Shown here piece after piece: positions 5,342 through 7,243 of a DNA stretch of 7,243 nt. The position numbers and the translations under genes were made by a program. Where the stretch lies: the NCBI GenBank assembly GCA_021777365.1, contig JAJYDP010000246.1, positions 1 to 7,243 of the forward strand, in the 5' to 3' direction. Each line of letters starts with the position of its first letter. Positions within the stretch are counted from its first letter, which is position 1. The DNA comes from Chloroflexota bacterium. Lineage in GTDB: Bacteria > Chloroflexota > Limnocylindria > Limnocylindrales > CSP1-4. The notes below the pieces were generated by a model. It made no database searches. It was not told where the DNA came from and worked only from the letters and a program-made list of their open reading frames with translations.

Positions 5342-6216
5342 GCAATCACCGTGTCGTGGTATGTATCCCATATGGCCGAGCCAGAACCGTCAGCATCCTC
5401 CTGAACTACCTGCGCCGCGACCGCGAGGTCGTCGACGAGGTGCAGCTGTGGATGAACGTCGACCCGAACCAGCAGGACGACGCGGCATGGGCCGAGGAGC
5501 AGGCGCGCATCTTCCACGGCTGGGTCAGGGTCGTCCAGCGCCCGATCAACCCGCCACTGCGGCCGAAGCAGCTCAACACCGGGTTCTTCTACGCGGTAGC
5601 GCGCGATCCGGGGACGTACTACGTCCGCTTCGACGACGACATCGTCTACGTCCACCCGCGCTACTTCGCGGAGCAGGTGGCGTTCCGCGACGCGCACCCC
5701 GAGGCGCTGCTGGTGATGGGCAGCATCGTGAACAACGCGGTCTGCTCGTGGGTGTTCCAGCAGCGCGGCATCCTCGGGCGCGAGCACGGCACGGTCGCCT
5801 CGCCGTACTGCATGGACCCGGTGGGCTGGGCCGACGCCGACTTCGGGATCGCCCTGCACCGGACCTTCCTCGACGACGCCGAGGCGGGTCGGGCCGACCG
5901 CTGGTTATACGACCAGCCGCACGTGCTGGCCGACGCGACCCGGTTCAGCATCAGCAACTTCCTCTGGACCGGCGAGCAGGCGACGGCGTGGGGCGGGCCG
6001 ACCCCCCTCCGCGACGAGGAGATCTTCCTGACCGAACGCTGGCCGCGCGAGCAGCGGCGGTGGAACGTGGTCAACGGGATGGCGCTGGTGGCGCACTACT
6101 CGTTCTTCACCCAGCGCGCGCTGGACGGGACCGACGTGCTCGACCGCTACCGCCGCCTGTCGGAGCGCGAGCTGTCGCACTCGTACTACCGGCTGCTGGG
6201 GGAGGCCGCGGGCTAG
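5335..6216 (+). CDS. GT-A glycosyltransferase with DDD motif
   Basis: The 293-residue product has the GT-A pattern: first strand RVVVCIPYGRARTVSILLNY, then VDEVQLWMNVDPNQQD, then RPKQLNTGFFYAVARD and YYVRFDDDIVYVHP. The DDD at residues 100-102 is the metal and nucleotide-sugar binding motif. MDPVGWADADFG and TPLRDEEIFL (with D227, E228, E229) likely supply acceptor-side and catalytic acids. A late MALVAHYSFFTQR (H254) may give a further metal ligand. It should transfer a sugar, perhaps one made by the epimerase, to a phage or host component; the acceptor is unknown. The GTG at 5335 is the only good start; the ribosome site is weak (GGA nine bases away). The first dozen codons (for example GTA TGT ATC CCA TAT GGC CGA) are much less GC-rich than the rest. 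Confidence 0.8.
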   Translation: MLGNHRVVVCIPYGRARTVSILLNYLRRDREVVDEVQLWMNVDPNQQDDAAWAEEQARIFHGWVRVVQRPINPPLRPKQLNTGFFYAVARDPGTYYVRFDDDIVYVHPRYFAEQVAFRDAHPEALLVMGSIVNNAVCSWVFQQRGILGREHGTVASPYCMDPVGWADADFGIALHRTFLDDAEAGRADRWLYDQPHVLADATRFSISNFLWTGEQATAWGGPTPLRDEEIFLTERWPREQRRWNVVNGMALVAHYSFFTQRALDGTDVLDRYRRLSERELSHSYYRLLGEAAG

Positions 6217-6247
6217 GACTGTCCCTGATGGCCGGGAACCGGCCTAG
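6213..6247 (+). terminator. Nested hairpin after the glycan block
   Basis: GGCCGG (6230-6235) pairs with CCGGCC (6239-6244) across a GAA loop, directly after the glycosyltransferase stop. An outer CTAGG (6213-6217) can pair with CCTAG (6243-6247) in competition or extension. There is no T-run, as is usual in GC-rich actinobacterial terminators. A 16-codon reading frame (6228-6278, MAGNRPRIVIHPRSGV) overlaps it. Confidence 0.4.
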
Positions 6248-6256
6248 GATCGTCAT

Positions 6257-6295
6257 TCACCCCCGAAGCGGTGTGTAACAGCATCCCGGGGGTGA
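6257..6295 (+). repeat. Perfect 9-base inverted repeat with 21-base spacer
   Basis: TCACCCCCG (6257-6265) is matched by CGGGGGTGA (6287-6295). The long spacer would suit a paired protein-binding site or an RNA stem with a large loop. It lies between the glycan block and the gene at 6377, so it could be an operator or a transcript end. Confidence 0.4.
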
Positions 6296-6300
6296 GGCGA

Positions 6301-6322
6301 GCCGGTAGGCCGTTCTACCGGC
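6301..6322 (+). repeat. Perfect 8-base hairpin
   Basis: GCCGGTAG (6301-6308) pairs with CTACCGGC (6315-6322) across a GCCGTT loop. A weaker stem GGCTG (6326-6330) with CAGCC (6342-6346) follows at once. Without a T-run the hairpin could be a terminator, an operator or a structured leader for the small gene downstream. Together with the two upstream structures it fills the gene-free stretch 6217-6370. Confidence 0.4.
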
Positions 6323-6358
6323 GCAGGCTGGTCGGCGGAAACAGCCGCAGCATCCGGG

Positions 6359-6364
6359 TAAGTT
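6359..6364 (+). promoter_or_regulatory. Possible -10 element upstream of the small zinc-type gene
   Basis: TAAGTT fits TANNNT and places +1 at the GTG of 6371, the same geometry as at 1933. A Shine-Dalgarno-like GGGGGAG (6365-6371) competes as explanation and would serve the GTG at 6377 instead. Confidence 0.25.
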
Positions 6365-6376
6365 GGGGGAGTGACC

Positions 6377-6625
6377 GTGGCCGACTGCCCGCACGGGGTC
6401 GCCATGACCCAGACCTGCCGGGAGTGCGGGCGCTGGGCGCACGAGGCCCAGCCGTGGCGACCGGGCGGCCCGGAGGGACGGGACCTGATCCTCGCGTACC
6501 TCGACCACATCGCCGAGAGCCTGCTGCTCCTGACCGAGCGCGCTGGCGCACCGGACCTGCGGCGGCGGGCAGAATACGAGCGGCTGCACGAGCAGTCTGC
6601 TCCCCAGCGCGGAGGTGTTCAGTAG
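6377..6625 (+). CDS. Small Cys/His protein, 82 residues
   Basis: The product opens with ADCPHGVAMTQTCRECGRW, a C-x-H...C-x2-C pattern that could hold one zinc ion, then a Pro/Gly linker. A helix DLILAYLDHIAESLLLLTER follows, and a charged tail. Such short proteins are common beside actinophage structural genes, but no function is known to me. GTG 6377 has GGGGGAG five bases upstream; GTG 6371 is the alternative and would add two residues. The gene ends at TAG 6623-6625, and its last codons contain the ribosome binding site (GGAGGTG, 6611-6617) of the protease gene. Confidence 0.65.
   Translation: MADCPHGVAMTQTCRECGRWAHEAQPWRPGGPEGRDLILAYLDHIAESLLLLTERAGAPDLRRRAEYERLHEQSAPQRGGVQ
6611..6617 (+). 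promoter_or_regulatory. Strong ribosome binding site for the protease gene
   Basis: GGAGGTG is near-perfectly complementary to the 16S rRNA tail. Six bases after GGAGG lies GTA (6622-6624), in the protease frame, not a canonical start. The GTG inside the motif (6615) opens only an 11-codon frame. The site marks where initiation should occur and makes the missing start codon conspicuous. Confidence 0.6.
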
Positions 6626-7243
6626 CTTCCATCGTCGACTCGTCGGGTGAGCTGACCTACGCTCGCCTCGGCCCCATCAGCCGCGTCGAGAAGGGACCCG
6701 ACGGCAGCGTCTACGTCTACGGACTCGCCACCGACGGGACGGTGGACTCGGACGATCAGATCGTCGACCCCGACTTCGCGAACCGCGCGATGGCCAAGTG
6801 GTTCGCGACCCGCGCGAACGTCCGCGAGATGCACCAGCCGAGCGCGGTCGGCAAGGGCGTCCAGCTCGTGTCCGAGCCGGACGGCCAGTACGTCAAGTCG
6901 AAGGTCGTGGACCCCGTGGCCGTGCGGAAGGTCCTCGACGACATCTACAGCGACTACAGCGTGGGGATTGCGCGCCCCCACATCGTCCGCGATCCGCGGG
7001 CGCGCAACGGCCGCATCATCGACGGGGAGATCGTCGAGCTGTCACTGGTCGACCGCGGTGCGAACTACAACGCGCACTTCGCCATCGCCAAGCGCGCCAA
7101 GGGCGGGGGCGTCCAGTACGTCGGGCAGGAGGTCATCGTGGGGGCCTTCGTCGAGCCCGACGCCGTGAAGCAGGGGACGTTCACCCACAGCCACATGCAC
7201 ATGGGGCCGAACGGCATCCCGCACAAGCATCCCCACACGCACA
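6622..7243 (+). CDS. Prohead (head maturation) protease, 3' partial, start unresolved
   Basis: This enzyme should process the capsid and scaffold proteins during head maturation. The frame reads VYVYGLATDGTVDSDDQIVD, then VREMHQPSAVGKGVQLV, then YSVGIARPHIVRD, then GEIVELSLVDRGANYNAHF. The His of EMHQP (about residue 71) and the Ser of VELSLVD (about residue 141) are the likely catalytic pair of this herpes-type serine protease fold. The RIIDGEIVELSLVD block is the family hallmark. After residue 160 there is a linker and a His-rich stretch that runs off the window edge. Codons end almost always in G or C. The frame is open upstream without ATG, GTG or TTG until GTG 6454, deep inside the previous gene, and no canonical start occurs inside until about 6742, which would lose the domain's first part. 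I mark the start at GTA 6622 only because it sits at the right distance from GGAGGTG. Confidence 0.78.

Noticed and set aside
5267..5372. Self-splicing intron at the glycosyltransferase start
   Set aside because: About 100 bases is too short for a group I or II intron and the second copy of the N terminus is duplicated coding sequence, not intron-like.
5231..5375. Ribosome bypassing (gene 60-like) joining MIAGHRIVACVP to YGRARTVS
   Set aside because: A simple GTG restart at 5335 gives a complete N terminus already, so bypassing is not needed. No matched take-off and landing pair or hairpin was evident beyond the Pro codons.
5338..5859. Minus-strand frame of 173 codons opposite the glycosyltransferase
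   Set aside because: It is Val/Asp/Arg-rich, a typical reverse shadow of a GC-rich gene, and the + strand encodes a clear DDD glycosyltransferase.
1..7243. CRISPR arrays, tandem repeats, attachment sites, insertion sequences
   Set aside because: No regularly spaced repeats, transposase genes or terminal repeats were seen on reading either strand.

Overview
The window reads as part of a tailed double-stranded DNA phage or prophage from a high-GC host, most likely an actinobacterium. The evidence is very GC-rich coding sequence with G/C-ending codons, GTG and TTG starts, stop/start overlaps of the ATGA, GTGA and TGATG kind, and head-assembly genes at both ends. All structural genes are on the + strand. 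The left edge cuts into a Mu gpF-like minor head protein, and the right edge cuts into a prohead protease.

The most striking object is in the first 1.5 kb. The minor head gene is interrupted by an intein (439-1425) placed exactly before the conserved Cys-Arg-Cys of its zinc-knuckle motif. The intein carries a complete 300-residue gene on the opposite strand (463-1365, minus). That protein has two tandem helix-turn-helix repeats followed by a Vsr/DUF559-like nuclease domain, the architecture expected of a homing endonuclease. Its codons lie exactly opposite the intein codons, so the same bases must stay open in both directions. A consensus extended -10 promoter (TGCTATAAT, minus strand) lies inside the codons for the intein's last splicing motif. 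An intein whose homing endonuclease gene is antisense, with its promoter embedded in the splice-junction codons, is the strongest candidate for something new here.

From 1.5 to 6.2 kb lies an accessory block rather than the protease and capsid genes that usually follow. It holds a degenerate HNH protein, a free-standing HNH homing-type endonuclease, three glycosyltransferase-like proteins, a sugar-nucleotide epimerase/dehydratase and small proteins including a 42-residue DnaJ-type zinc knuckle. Most genes are tightly coupled, so the block looks like a glycan-modification operon that two or more mobile elements have entered. At two junctions (1850-2366 and 5231-5370) a short orphan ORF keeps a coupled start, and the real gene restarts downstream in less GC-rich, apparently recoded sequence. 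This looks like the trace of homing-element insertion at gene starts.

From 6.2 kb there is a 150-base intergenic region with several inverted repeats, then a small zinc-binding-type protein, then the prohead protease. The protease frame has no ATG, GTG or TTG at its expected start; a GTA codon sits at the right distance from a strong ribosome binding site. Its C-terminal part, cut by the window edge, is very rich in histidine.

All assignments come from reading motifs by eye. No database search was possible.
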